DNA of 64,000 bases from CAYYKK01 sp046351395. GTDB lineage: Bacteria > Myxococcota_A > Polyangia > Polyangiales > Polyangiaceae. The first letter of the stretch is position 1. Each line of letters starts with the position of its first letter. The notes under the pieces are model-generated. The model searched no databases, had not been told where the DNA came from, and was given only the letters and a program-made list of their open reading frames with translations. Location: assembly GCA_046351395.1 (NCBI GenBank), contig JAXLYP010000002.1, positions 248,001 through 312,000 on the forward strand. Direction: 5' to 3'. Made by a program: the position numbers and the translations under genes. Below are positions 52,514 through 61,971 of this stretch, one piece after another.

Positions 52514-55113
52514 GCCGACGAGGTGGACTTGAGGGCGGCGCTCGGCCTCGTCTGAGAGGCGCCCATCGTCGCCGAGCCGCTCTGCACGGCGCTGCCGGAC
52601 GGCTTCGTCTCGTCCGGAGTGATGGCCTCGCCGCTCGGCTCGACGTCGCTCGACGACGTGTCCGTCGACTCCGTCGACTCGGTGGAGTCCCCCTTGTCCT
52701 TCTTCGGGCCCTCGTTGTAGCTCCGCGGGCGGTACTGGGGGTCGACGCCGTTGTTCTTGTCCCCGTTGTTGAGCGTGTCGATCGCCAAGTACGCGATCCA
52801 CGAGCCCGGGTTCTCGTCCGCGATCTCGCGCAGCTCCGTCTCGTGGCCCTTCAGGATCCGCTCGTCCCAGAGGCACTGGAGCGCGAGGGAGATGAGTCCC
52901 TTGTCGTTCGGACCTTTGCGGAAGCCATCTCGGTAGTACGGCCAAGACTCCTCGGCCGCGATGCGCCGCTTCTCGTATTCGGTGCCGAGCTGACCCGCCA
53001 TCCGGCAGATGGTGTCGCCCGTGTAGATGTGCGCCATCGCCCAGTCTGGGGCGAGCTCCATCGCGCGCTTCGAGTGCTCGAGCCGCTCCGCCATTCGACC
53101 GCGTGCGCCCACCATGACGGAGTAGTTGAGGTGCGCCTTCGAGCTGTTCGGCACCGCGTCCTTCGTCGCGTCCCAGAAGGCGAGGTCGTCGCGGTAGTCG
53201 TGCGCGTGCCAGAACGCGCGGAGCGTCTGAAAGCCCAAAAACGCGGCCGGGATCGCGATCGCGAGCCGCTTCCAGCGGAGCTCGCGGAGGCGTCGCACGA
53301 TGAAATACAGCGCGACAGAGATGATCATCGTCGTGCCGAGCACGGGGAAGTACCAGAGACGCTCCGCCCGGACCGTCGGCAGCAGCGCCGGGATGTTCGA
53401 GTGCGGGAAGTACGAGACGACGAGCCACACGCACCCGAGCGCGACGAGCGATGACGCCCAGAGGTTCGTTGCCCGCGTCTTCACTCGCCAGAACGCCTCC
53501 GTGAGGCCGCCGATCACGAGCGCCCCGGACGCGATTCGCAAGCCCCACGTCCGCATCTGCTCGGGGGTCAGCGCGTACCCGATGATGTCCCCCGCCGACT
53601 CGAACTCCTTCGCGGGCGGGATCGCGAGCATCTTGCGAACCAAGAGGACGCTGACGACCACGAGCGCCACCTCGAGGGCGTGCACCCCGACGCGCCTGTA
53701 GAGGGAGGGCGGCTCCTCGATGTCCTCGATGGGCACTCGCGGGCCTCGCCACTCCCGCACGACGCTCGTGACGAACAACCCGAGCGCGGTGCCGAGCGGG
53801 ATGATCGTCATCAGCATGCCGAGCACGCTCGCGGGGAACACGAGCTTGTCCGGGGCGGGCTCCTGCGGGAACGAGTAGTCCCCGCTCAGGCTCCACGGAA
53901 ACACGACCTGACCGAGCCCACGCTCGTAGACGCGAAGGGCGCCCCCCACGCGCTGCTCGTACGTGATCATGTCGTCGGCGAGCGGGTTGTTGAGGGGGTC
54001 GTGCGGCAGCGGCGGCTGGTGGAACCAGACCATGAAGTCGCGCACGAGGGTCTGCGACTTCGTCGCCCACTCGGGGAGCTCCTGCGCGTATTCGGACGAG
54101 AGTGGCGACGGGAACCAGAGCTTCCGGGTCTCGACGTAAAGGATGAACGCCGCGACCGTTCCCACGAGCGCGAGCACCGTGCGGATGACGCGCGCGGGTT
54201 TGTCCGGGTGGATCACGGGCGCGGTGAGGAGCGCCGCCACGGGGATGAGCGGCACGCAGACGACGGCGCTCTCCTTGGAATACAGGCCGATCAGCATCGA
54301 CAGGAACACGCCGAACGGCATCGCGTACGCGCGCAGGCCCAGCGACGCGAGCGCGAGCAACGCGCCGAGCCCCCCGAGGACGTCCGCGATGCCGACGCAC
54401 CCGCACACGGCCTCCGTGAGGATCGCCGCCGAGAGAAACACCGCCCCGGCCATCCACGAGAAGAACCTCTTGCGCGTGTAGCGCCACGCCATCGCGGTGA
54501 AGAGCGCGCCGTTCACCGCATGGAAGAAGAGGTTCCAGAAGTGCTGCAGGAAGCTCCGCCGCCCGAACTCCGTGAGGCGCTCCATCGGCGGGTTGAAGGA
54601 CTTCTGCGTCTCCGGCGAGATGATCTTGTCGAACGCGGGCTGGAGCCGCTCCCCCATCTCGACGACGCCGCGCCACAGGTAGTTCGGGATGGGCCGGTAC
54701 GAGCCGATGCTGCCGTTGGGCGGCAGGCCCCAGAAGTCCCGGTAGATCGCGTCCTCGTAGTTCCACCCCTGCTGGTTGACGTACGGGTTCGCGAGGAGCG
54801 CCTCCTGCTCGTCGAAGATGTAGTTCGTCGCGGGCCAGCGCACGTACACGACGACGGTGAACACGAGGAACGGAAGGAGCGCCGTCAGGAACGTGGGCTT
54901 GTTGTGAGTGAAGTAGTAGACGGCCCCTCGCCCGAGCCTCACGAAGAAGTTCCCGATCCAGCGAAGCGCGCGCTCCCCGAACCCGCGGTTGAGGGGCAGC
55001 TCGGTGGACGACTTGCTCGGCGGGTCGTCGGTCGGGCTCGCGGCGACGCTCGCGGCCGAGGCGGGCCCGGCGTTCGTCGGTGGAGCCCCGGACTCCGGGT
55101 TCTCGCTGGACAT
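52507..55113 (-). CDS. TMTC-like GT-C glycosyltransferase membrane protein
   Basis: 868 residues. A Ser/Pro-rich N-terminus, then about 10-12 membrane segments; the first luminal loop has YIFDEQEALLANPYVNQQGW, the counterpart of the acidic catalytic motif in TMTC/ArnT GT-C enzymes, and SYRPIPNYLW, the YRP motif of the TMTC family. After ERLWYFP and further membrane segments, residues 670-780 look TPR-like (HLNYSVMVGARGRMAERLEH; KRAMELAPDWAMAHIYTGDT). The acidic Ser/Thr-rich tail (800-868) is low complexity. TMTC enzymes transfer mannose from dolichyl-P to Ser/Thr; the bacterial donor would be a polyprenyl-P sugar. Next to the reductase at 55117 (3-bp gap). Confidence 0.8.
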   Translation of the reverse strand: MSSENPESGAPPTNAGPASAASVAASPTDDPPSKSSTELPLNRGFGERALRWIGNFFVRLGRGAVYYFTHNKPTFLTALLPFLVFTVVVYVRWPATNYIFDEQEALLANPYVNQQGWNYEDAIYRDFWGLPPNGSIGSYRPIPNYLWRGVVEMGERLQPAFDKIISPETQKSFNPPMERLTEFGRRSFLQHFWNLFFHAVNGALFTAMAWRYTRKRFFSWMAGAVFLSAAILTEAVCGCVGIADVLGGLGALLALASLGLRAYAMPFGVFLSMLIGLYSKESAVVCVPLIPVAALLTAPVIHPDKPARVIRTVLALVGTVAAFILYVETRKLWFPSPLSSEYAQELPEWATKSQTLVRDFMVWFHQPPLPHDPLNNPLADDMITYEQRVGGALRVYERGLGQVVFPWSLSGDYSFPQEPAPDKLVFPASVLGMLMTIIPLGTALGLFVTSVVREWRGPRVPIEDIEEPPSLYRRVGVHALEVALVVVSVLLVRKMLAIPPAKEFESAGDIIGYALTPEQMRTWGLRIASGALVIGGLTEAFWRVKTRATNLWASSLVALGCVWLVVSYFPHSNIPALLPTVRAERLWYFPVLGTTMIISVALYFIVRRLRELRWKRLAIAIPAAFLGFQTLRAFWHAHDYRDDLAFWDATKDAVPNSSKAHLNYSVMVGARGRMAERLEHSKRAMELAPDWAMAHIYTGDTICRMAGQLGTEYEKRRIAAEESWPYYRDGFRKGPNDKGLISLALQCLWDERILKGHETELREIADENPGSWIAYLAIDTLNNGDKNNGVDPQYRPRSYNEGPKKDKGDSTESTESTDTSSSDVEPSGEAITPDETKPSGSAVQSGSATMGASQTRPSAALKSTSSAK

Positions 55114-55116
55114 CGA

Positions 55117-55941
55117 CTACGCGGCTCCCGACGGCGGCTCGGGCTCGGGGATGGGCCAGATGTCGCCCCAGAGCGGCTGCCCCCCGTCGACCGTGAACAC
55201 GGCGCCGGTGATGAAGTCGTTCCGGTCGCTCGCGAGGAACAGGATCACCCGCGCGACCTCTTCGGGCGTACCGAGGCGCTTCAGGGGCGTCGCCCGGCGG
55301 GTGATCTCGAGCATCTCCTCGCCGTATTGCGCGGTCCCGCTCGAGCGGATGTTGTTGCCCGGCGCGACGGCGTTCACCTTCACGCCGTGCTGCGCCCACT
55401 CGACGGCGAGCGACTTCGTGAGGTTCTCGACCCCCGCGCGCGCAGCGCCCGTGTGGCTCATGCCCGGAAAACCGCGCGCGACCATCGCCGTGACGTTGAC
55501 GATCCGACCGCGCTTCGCGGGGATCATCAGGCGCGTCGCCACCTCGCGCGTCATGTAGAACGTCCCGTTCAGGTTGTTGCGGATGACCGCCTCCCAACCC
55601 TTCGCGCTCATCGTCGCCGCGGGCGAGGGGAACTGGCCGCCCGCGTTGTTGACCAGGACGTCGACCTTCCCGAACCGCTTCTGCACGTCCGCGACGTAGG
55701 TCGCGACCTGCTCCGCGTCGCGGATGTCGCACGTCGCGCCGTAGAGCCGCGCCTCCTCGATACCGTCCTTGGCGAGGAGCTCGAGCGCCGACTGGATCTT
55801 CTCGGCCTTGCGCCCGCAGATCGCGACGCTCGCGCCGAGGCTTGCGATCTCCCGCGCGGCGCTGAGGCCGATGCCGCTCCCGCCGCCCGTGATGAGCGCT
55901 ACCTGGCCCCGGAACAGGCCCTCCCGGAACATCGAATCCAT
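55117..55941 (-). CDS. SDR oxidoreductase, PECR-like (trans-2-enoyl-CoA reductase type)
   Basis: 274 residues. Rossmann motifs: ALITGGGSGIG (TGxxxGIG, NADP/NAD binding), CDIRDAEQV and NNAGGQFPSPA. The active-site strand reads HTGAARAGVENLTKSLAVEW: in the YxxxK place it has TGAAR, so Tyr and Lys are both replaced. From memory, human peroxisomal trans-2-enoyl-CoA reductase (PECR) has the same HxGAARAGVxNLTKSL signature and the NNxGGQFxSPA block, so the substrate is probably an enoyl-CoA. It starts at ATG 55941; the GT-C gene begins 3 bp after its stop. Confidence 0.85.
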   Translation of the reverse strand: MDSMFREGLFRGQVALITGGGSGIGLSAAREIASLGASVAICGRKAEKIQSALELLAKDGIEEARLYGATCDIRDAEQVATYVADVQKRFGKVDVLVNNAGGQFPSPAATMSAKGWEAVIRNNLNGTFYMTREVATRLMIPAKRGRIVNVTAMVARGFPGMSHTGAARAGVENLTKSLAVEWAQHGVKVNAVAPGNNIRSSGTAQYGEEMLEITRRATPLKRLGTPEEVARVILFLASDRNDFITGAVFTVDGGQPLWGDIWPIPEPEPPSGAA

Positions 55942-56039
55942 CAGGCGCGTCGGTCTACAACCACGCGGGCCTACCGTCCACACCGTCACGCGCCCGTACG
56001 GGCTTGCCACCTCCGCGAGAGCGCGCGATAGCCCTCACC

Positions 56040-56765
56040 ATGCCGTGGGTGCGAGCGACGCTCAGGGGACAGCGGATCTACGCGCGAGCGAAGGCGGACG
56101 GCGCCCTCCACGTCGCGGGCGGTAAGGTCGAGATCCGCTACAAGCCGGACGACGGCCGCATGTACCACGCTGCCGCCAAGAACCTCGAGGGGATCGAGGC
56201 GGACCTCCTCCCGGACGACACCTGCGCCGAGGCGGAGGCCCCCGTGAAGGCGGCGAAGCCGTCCAACGACAAGCGCGCGCCCAAATCGCTCCCGAGGCCG
56301 ACCGATCTCGAGCCCGCGGGGGATCGTACGAGCGTCTACACGGACGGCGCGTGCACGGGAAACCCAGGACCCGCGGGTGTGGGTGTCGTGGTCGTCCTGC
56401 CGGAGGAGCGGCTCGAGATCAGCGAGTACCTCGGAGAGGGGACGAACAACATCGCGGAGCTCACCGCGATCCTTCGCGGCATCGAGGAGGCCCCACCCGC
56501 GGGGCACCTCGTGATTCACACGGACAGCCAGTACGCGATCGGCGTGCTCTCCAAGAACTGGAAGCCCAAGAAGAACATCGAGCTCATCGGAGAAATCAAG
56601 GATCGCATCCGCGCGCGCCGGAAGGTGTCCTTCGTGTACGTGCCGGGCCACGCCGGGGTCCCGCTCAACGAGCGCTGCGATCAGCTCGCGCGCGACGCGA
56701 TCCGCTCCCGATCGAACGCTCGCCACAAGCACACGATCCGGAGGGTCGCCGTCCCGGCCGACTGA
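56040..56765 (+). CDS. rnhA: Ribonuclease HI with a unique N-terminal domain
   Basis: 241 residues. Residues 95-225 are RNase HI with the four acidic sites in SVYTDGACTGNPGPAG (Asp), GTNNIAELTAIL (Glu), VIHTDSQYAIGV (Asp) and GHAGVPLNERCDQLARDA (Asp). It degrades the RNA strand of RNA:DNA hybrids. Residues 1-55 (RGQRIYARAKADGALHVAGG, KVEIRYKPDDGRMYHA) form a small extra domain that is not the caulimovirus-type hybrid-binding domain, joined by a Lys/Pro-rich linker. Start at ATG 56040 (MPWVRATLRGQR). Divergent from the SDR gene. Confidence 0.92.
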   Translation: MPWVRATLRGQRIYARAKADGALHVAGGKVEIRYKPDDGRMYHAAAKNLEGIEADLLPDDTCAEAEAPVKAAKPSNDKRAPKSLPRPTDLEPAGDRTSVYTDGACTGNPGPAGVGVVVVLPEERLEISEYLGEGTNNIAELTAILRGIEEAPPAGHLVIHTDSQYAIGVLSKNWKPKKNIELIGEIKDRIRARRKVSFVYVPGHAGVPLNERCDQLARDAIRSRSNARHKHTIRRVAVPAD

Positions 56766-57311
56766 CTACTGGGGCAGCTGACTCTCGCCTCCCCGGACCG
56801 CACCGCCCTCGACGACGCGCGTCGTCACGGTCGACGCGCCGAGCACCTGGCGCTTGCCGTTCTTCGAGAGGACGACGCTCACCGTCGTCGTCACGTCCTC
56901 GTCGTTGTCGACGTGCGCGTCCCCCACGTCGATCTCCGCGGCGACCTGCTCGTACACGAGGGGGTTCGAGTTGGTGGCGTGGGGGTGGAGATAGAACTGC
57001 GACAGCGGAATCGTTCGGTGGTCCGTGACCGTCTGACCGTCGGACACGTACGTCAGGTCGATCTCGGCGTTCACCGCGCCCGTCACGGCGGAGGCGAGCC
57101 GCAGGCCGCGAAGGATGTCGATGCACGGCTCGATGAAGCGGCCCTGCTCGCTCACGTCCACGTCCCGGTTGCGGATGATGGCGTTCTGAAGCGGGCCCGA
57201 TACCTGTCCTGCCCCCGAGCCTCCTGGCGCCGCCTCACTCGTGCGCGGCGCGGCGAGCGCCAACCCGAGCGAAGCGAGAGCGATCGCGGACACCTTGAGG
57301 AAACCCTTCAT
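56766..57311 (-). CDS. Exported protein of unknown function
   Basis: 181 residues. Signal peptide (MKGFLKVSAIALASLGLALA, cleavage near SEAAPG). GGAGG lies 4 nt before ATG 57311. The mature 155 residues are beta-rich (AEIDLTYVSDGQTV, HRTIPLSQFYLHPHATNSN, TTTVSVVLSKNGKRQVLG) and suggest an immunoglobulin-like or transthyretin-like sandwich; one Cys only. The C-terminal EGGAVRGGESQLPQ is flexible. No family assigned. Confidence 0.75.
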   Translation of the reverse strand: MKGFLKVSAIALASLGLALAAPRTSEAAPGGSGAGQVSGPLQNAIIRNRDVDVSEQGRFIEPCIDILRGLRLASAVTGAVNAEIDLTYVSDGQTVTDHRTIPLSQFYLHPHATNSNPLVYEQVAAEIDVGDAHVDNDEDVTTTVSVVLSKNGKRQVLGASTVTTRVVEGGAVRGGESQLPQ

Positions 57312-57343
57312 AGAACCTCCGTAAACCGTCTTTGCCGAGTGTG

Positions 57344-57360
57344 GGCCCGCCGAGCGGGCC
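57344..57360. terminator. Hairpin downstream of the kinase gene
   Basis: GGCCCGC-cga-GCGGGCC, a perfect 7-bp stem, about 175 bp past the kinase stop (57534) and 33 bp before the ATG at 57311. It has no U-tract and could be a leader hairpin of the exported-protein gene instead. The rest of the 222-bp gap shows nothing clear. Confidence 0.35.
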
Positions 57361-57533
57361 GTTCGGTGTGAGGCCGGCCGTGGCCTGCGACCCCACGAAC
57401 CGTCGACACCGACCCTCGACGCGCGGGGAGCGACGAGGTCGGGTGGGTTCGAGCGAAGCGAGGGAACCGAGCTACGAGCGTCTGCGCGAGCCGCGCCGCG
57501 AACCACGATCATTCACGGTAACGATGGGGCGAC

Positions 57534-60500
57534 TCATGTCGAGATACCCCCAAGCATTTCAGTGAGTTGAGGTGGGGAAAGGGTGCGCAACTTGGCGACC
57601 AACAACCCAAATGTCGCGTCACTGTAGGCGCCGCACTCCGCCCGCATCTGCGTGACCGCTTCTTGCGCGTTTTCGATGCGTCCAGCGTGAAGCAGCAGCC
57701 CGATCTCGAGCGCCCACAAGTGCGCGCGTTCGGCCAAAGCTCCTTCCTTGGCGCCATGGGCGAGAGCACGATTTCGGTGCTTCTCCACGTCGTCCCACGA
57801 CTCTTCCTCGAGCGCCCAGGCCCCGGCCATGAGGTCCGCCATCGAGAGGAGCTGGCGCATCTTCGCGCGCCCCGCGTCCACCGCGACGAGCTCGATCTCC
57901 TCCCTCGCGAGCTTGCGCGCGCCCTGCCGCCAGAGCGCCTCGCAGCGCATGTGTCGCGCCACGATCTCGACGCGTAGCGCCCCGGCCGCGCGCGCCATCT
58001 CCATCGCCGATCGGAGCGTCGCCTCGGACTCGTCCGGGGCTTCGAGCACGCTCCGGTAGCTCAAGCTCTGTACGTAGAGAGGGCGATTGTTCGCTCGTTG
58101 CGCGGCGTCGAGCGCCTGATCGTAGAGGACCCGTGCTTGCGCGGGATCGCCTCGGCGTCTCGCGTCGAGCCCTCCCATCATCAGCGCGAGGGCCTCGACG
58201 TCGGTCGTCCCGGAGCGGCGAGCGGTGTCGAGGGCATCGCACGTCGCCACGTTCGCCTCCTCGCCTCTCCCCTGGAGGCGGAGCACGGTCGCCGCGCGGA
58301 TCAGAATCCAGGCGCGATGCTCGCCGTCCGAGGGGATCGCGCGGGCCCGCTCGACGAGCTCGAGCGCGGACGCGCGCTGGCCTCGGTCGCCGTGGAGGTT
58401 CGCGAGCTCGGCGAGCGCGCGTGCCTTCTCGGGGGCGGCGTGGTCCGCCTCCGCCCACTCGAGGAGCACCTCCAGCCGCTTTCCGCGCTGATCTTGCTCG
58501 AGGCGTCTCCAGCTCCAAAGCGCCGCGTCGAGCATCGCGCGCCGGGCCTCGTCGGCTTTGCCCGCGCTTCGGAGGAGTACCGCCCGCTCCTCTTGCACGT
58601 CCTCGTGGTCGACGAGGGGCGCGAGCGCCGCCGCGCCGACGGCCGCGAGCTCGGGACGCGCCTCGGCGGAGATCGTCGCGACGACGTACGAGCGGAGCAG
58701 GCCGTGCGAGAAGCCGTAGAGCTCGCCCTCCTTCCGCACCAAGCCCGCGGTCTGCGCGACATCCAGCGCGCGCGCGAACGCCGGGCCGCGGAGGCGGGTG
58801 AGCTCCGCGGCCACGCTCGCGGCGACTCGCTCGCGGACGATCGCGAGCGCTTGGAGCTCCGTGATATCCGCGCCTGAAATCGCGACGCGCCGGGCCCACA
58901 CCGCCTCCATGTCCGCGGGCAATACGTCGTCCGCCGAGACCGCGCGGGACAGCCCATAGCGCCCCGCCTTCGGGACGATCACGCGCTCGCGCACCAACTG
59001 GTTGATGAGTTGCGTGACGAAGAGCGGGTTGCCCTCGGAGCGCCGGACCACCATGTCCGCGAGGTCGTCCTCGAGGTCGAGCAGGCCGCGCACGAGCGTG
59101 CGGGTCGCCGCCGGCTCGAGCGGAGCCATCGTGATTCTTTCGACACCCGCGCCGACGAGGCGCTCGACGGCCCGACCGAGCTCGTCTCGGGCCTCCTTCG
59201 AGATCTCGTCCTCGCGGATCGTGATGAGCACGCACACCGGGAGGGACGCGGGCCCCACCGTGGACGGACCCACGCCGAACTGCTCCGCCAGGGCGTGGAG
59301 CAGCGCCGGCGCTTCACCCCGGCTCCATTGTGCGTCATCGAGCCAGAGGAGCACCGGGCGCGCCGCGCTCGCCGTGCGCACCAGATCCGCGGCGACGCGC
59401 GCGGCGAGTCCCGCGTCCGGCGCGGCGTCCACCTCGGGCCGAAGGAGGACGCCGATCTCGCGCGCCATCGTGTCCGAGGCGGCGGGGAAGCGCTGGAGCC
59501 AGAACGCGAGCTTCGTACGGAAATCGGGGCCGACGCGACCGCGGGTCTCGAGCGCGTTCTCGACGAGCCCGCGCAGTCCTCCGTCCGGGCTCTGCGCGGT
59601 GGACCACGTCGTCGCGAACGAGTTCGCGAGGCCGAGCTCGAGCGCGCGCTCGATCGCGTCCCGCGCGAGCCGGCTCTTGCCCGTGCCCGCCGGACCCTCG
59701 AGGATCACCGCGCGCGGACGGCCCTCGAGGCCCGTCGTGCCGACGGCGGCCCAGAGGCGACGGCGCTCCTCGACGCGGCCGAGCACTCCGAGATCGCGTA
59801 GGCCAAACAGGCCGTAGGCGCCCGGCGTGGGGCTCGACTCCTGAGTGAACGCGCGCTCGGCCTCCCCGGCGTCGAGGACGGTGTGCGCGGCGGACACGCG
59901 CGACGCGGAGGACGGGGGCGCGGGCGTGTCGTCGGGCGCCGCGTCGGTCGCCGACGTCACCGTGCGCGGCATCGTCGATGGGGGGACGTCCGCCGTCTCG
60001 ACGGACGCGCTCGGCGCCTCGATCGCTTGGAGCGCGCCGCCGTCTCGCCCGGGATTCGACGCCCGATCGAGGCGCGCGATCGCAGCCAGGACGTCCGCCG
60101 CGCACGCGGGTCGGTTCGCGGGGGACGGATCCAAGAGCTGGAGCACGAGCTCGTTGAAGCCGTCAGGTAGGTTGACGGTTCGCGAAACGAGGTGCGGGAT
60201 GGGCTCGGACGCGCGCTTCAGCGCCGCGGCGAGCGGGTTCGACGTCTGGAAGGGGAGCGCGCCGCTCGCGAGCTCGTACGCCATCATCCCGACGGCATAG
60301 AGGTCGGTCCAAGGCCCGAACTTCGCGAGCTGGCCGCGGAACTGCTCGGGCGCCATGTACTCGAGCGTCCCGAACACCGTGTCGCGATCCGCCCAGCGCT
60401 CCGCGCCGCGGCCCGGCTGGTGGACACGTGCGACGCCGAAGTCCACGAGCGTCGTGAGCGTGCGCTCGTTCTCGCGCCGCACGATCACGTTCTGAGGCTT

Positions 60501-60908
60501 CACGTCCAAGTGGAGGACGCCGCGCGCGTGCGCGTGCGCGAGCGCCTCGAGGACCCCCTGCAGCACCGCGCGCACGAACGACCACGCAGGCAAGAGCGTC
60601 CGGAGCCTGTCCAGCGAGCGGCCCGCGCGATACGCCATCACCAGGAGGACCGTCCCGTCCGCCGCCTCGAGAAAGTCGTAGATCTCCACGATCCCGGGGT
60701 GATCCAGGCGCGCGACGGCGAGGACCTCCTCGTGGAACAGGCGGCGGATCGCCTCGTCCGTCACGCGCTTGGTGACGATGCTCTTGATGGCGACGATGCG
60801 GTTCTCTTCGAGGTCCGTGCAGCGCCAGACCTCACCCATGCCGCCGCGTCCGAGCAGCTCCTCTGCTCGGTACCTGGACGCGAGCAGCTCTCCTTTGTTC
60901 AACGCCAT
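57534..60908 (-). CDS. Serine/threonine kinase fused to an AAA-type ATPase and TPR-like region (PknK-like)
   Basis: 1124 residues. Kinase domain 10-280: glycine loop LLGRGGMGEVW, Lys42 (VAIKS), HLDVKPQNV in place of HRDLKPEN (the Arg is replaced by Leu, Asp retained), VDFGVAR (DFG) and GTLEYMAPEQ (activation-loop end). Linker 285-370 (Ser/Pro-rich). ATPase/STAND domain from about 375 with Walker A EGPAGTGKSRLA and Walker B VLLWLDDAQW. Helical TPR-like C-terminus (about 750-1124). The layout is that of PknK and LuxR-type ATPase kinases. Cytosolic. In an operon with cheB upstream (19-bp gap). Confidence 0.93.
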   Translation of the reverse strand: MALNKGELLASRYRAEELLGRGGMGEVWRCTDLEENRIVAIKSIVTKRVTDEAIRRLFHEEVLAVARLDHPGIVEIYDFLEAADGTVLLVMAYRAGRSLDRLRTLLPAWSFVRAVLQGVLEALAHAHARGVLHLDVKPQNVIVRRENERTLTTLVDFGVARVHQPGRGAERWADRDTVFGTLEYMAPEQFRGQLAKFGPWTDLYAVGMMAYELASGALPFQTSNPLAAALKRASEPIPHLVSRTVNLPDGFNELVLQLLDPSPANRPACAADVLAAIARLDRASNPGRDGGALQAIEAPSASVETADVPPSTMPRTVTSATDAAPDDTPAPPSSASRVSAAHTVLDAGEAERAFTQESSPTPGAYGLFGLRDLGVLGRVEERRRLWAAVGTTGLEGRPRAVILEGPAGTGKSRLARDAIERALELGLANSFATTWSTAQSPDGGLRGLVENALETRGRVGPDFRTKLAFWLQRFPAASDTMAREIGVLLRPEVDAAPDAGLAARVAADLVRTASAARPVLLWLDDAQWSRGEAPALLHALAEQFGVGPSTVGPASLPVCVLITIREDEISKEARDELGRAVERLVGAGVERITMAPLEPAATRTLVRGLLDLEDDLADMVVRRSEGNPLFVTQLINQLVRERVIVPKAGRYGLSRAVSADDVLPADMEAVWARRVAISGADITELQALAIVRERVAASVAAELTRLRGPAFARALDVAQTAGLVRKEGELYGFSHGLLRSYVVATISAEARPELAAVGAAALAPLVDHEDVQEERAVLLRSAGKADEARRAMLDAALWSWRRLEQDQRGKRLEVLLEWAEADHAAPEKARALAELANLHGDRGQRASALELVERARAIPSDGEHRAWILIRAATVLRLQGRGEEANVATCDALDTARRSGTTDVEALALMMGGLDARRRGDPAQARVLYDQALDAAQRANNRPLYVQSLSYRSVLEAPDESEATLRSAMEMARAAGALRVEIVARHMRCEALWRQGARKLAREEIELVAVDAGRAKMRQLLSMADLMAGAWALEEESWDDVEKHRNRALAHGAKEGALAERAHLWALEIGLLLHAGRIENAQEAVTQMRAECGAYSDATFGLLVAKLRTLSPPQLTEMLGGIST

Positions 60909-60927
60909 GTCGGCTTCGGGATCATGT

Positions 60928-61971
60928 TCACATGTAACGGAGCTTCGCGGGGATGCCCTCGAGCGGCACGACCTCCTCGATCGCGCCCGCGTCGATCGCG
61001 GCCTTCGGCATCCCGAAGATGGCGCTCGACGCCTCGTCCTGCGCGAGCGTGCGACCCTCGGCGCTCCGGATCGCGCGCGCGCCGGCGGCCCCGTCCTTGC
61101 CCATGCCCGTCATGACGACGCCGATGGCTCGCTGCTTGTAGACCTTCGCGGCCGAGATCATCGCGAGATCCGCGGCGGGGCGGCACCCGTGGAGGAGCGG
61201 ACCGTCGCTCAGAACCACCGCGCCCGTGCTGTCGAACTCGAGGTGGCGATCGCCCGGCGCCACGAGCACGAGGCCGGGGCGGGGGCGGTCTCCGGGAGCG
61301 GCTTCGCGCACCGTGAGCGAACAGACGAGGTCGAGCCGGTCGGCGAGCGCGCGCGTGAAGTGCGCGGGCATGTGCTGGACGACGACGATTCCGAAGCGGG
61401 TGTCCGCCGGGAAATCGGGGAGTATGCGCGTGAGGGCGGCGGGGCCCCCCGTCGAGATCGCGATCACGCAAAGCCGCGACAGCGCGGTGGTCGTGTGTGC
61501 GCCTCGACCGCTCGGCGGAGGAGCCTTGATGGGAGGAGCCACGGCCCGGGGCCGGCTGGGCCGCGGCGCGGAGGTCTTCGCGCCCGCCGCGTCCGCGAGC
61601 TTTCGGCAGAGCTCGGCCTGGATCTTCGAGAGATCCGCCGAGACCTCGCCCGCGGGCTTCGTGAGGAAGTCGACGGCGCCCGCGGCGAGCGCGTCGAGCG
61701 TCTCCGCGGCGCCCTCCAGCGTGTGCGCGGAGAACATGACGATCGGGGTCGGCCGCGCGGACATGATCGCGCGCACGGCGTCCACGCCGTTCATCCCGGG
61801 CATGTTGAAGTCCATGCTCACGACGTCCGGTCGGAGCTCGGTCACGCGCGCGACGGCGTCGCGACCGTCCTTCGCCTGGCCGACGACTTCGAAGAGGCCG
61901 GACGCGGTGAGCGTCCGCGAGATCGCGCTGCGCATGAAGCTCGAGTCGTCGACGACGAGCACGCGGATCAC
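60928..61971 (-). CDS. cheB: CheB-type protein-glutamate methylesterase with receiver
   Basis: 347 residues. Receiver domain 1-125 (phospho-Asp54 in VSMDFNMPG, Lys in LTKPAG), Pro-rich linker 135-165, and methylesterase 165-347 with catalytic Ser (AISTGGP), His (VVVQHMPAHF) and Asp (MTGMGKDGAAG). It removes methyl groups from chemoreceptors when phosphorylated by a CheA. No MCP or CheR is in the window, so this may be part of an alternative chemosensory or signalling cluster that continues beyond the right edge. GTG 61971 overlaps the cyclase stop (GTGA). Confidence 0.93.
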   Translation of the reverse strand: MIRVLVVDDSSFMRSAISRTLTASGLFEVVGQAKDGRDAVARVTELRPDVVSMDFNMPGMNGVDAVRAIMSARPTPIVMFSAHTLEGAAETLDALAAGAVDFLTKPAGEVSADLSKIQAELCRKLADAAGAKTSAPRPSRPRAVAPPIKAPPPSGRGAHTTTALSRLCVIAISTGGPAALTRILPDFPADTRFGIVVVQHMPAHFTRALADRLDLVCSLTVREAAPGDRPRPGLVLVAPGDRHLEFDSTGAVVLSDGPLLHGCRPAADLAMISAAKVYKQRAIGVVMTGMGKDGAAGARAIRSAEGRTLAQDEASSAIFGMPKAAIDAGAIEEVVPLEGIPAKLRYM

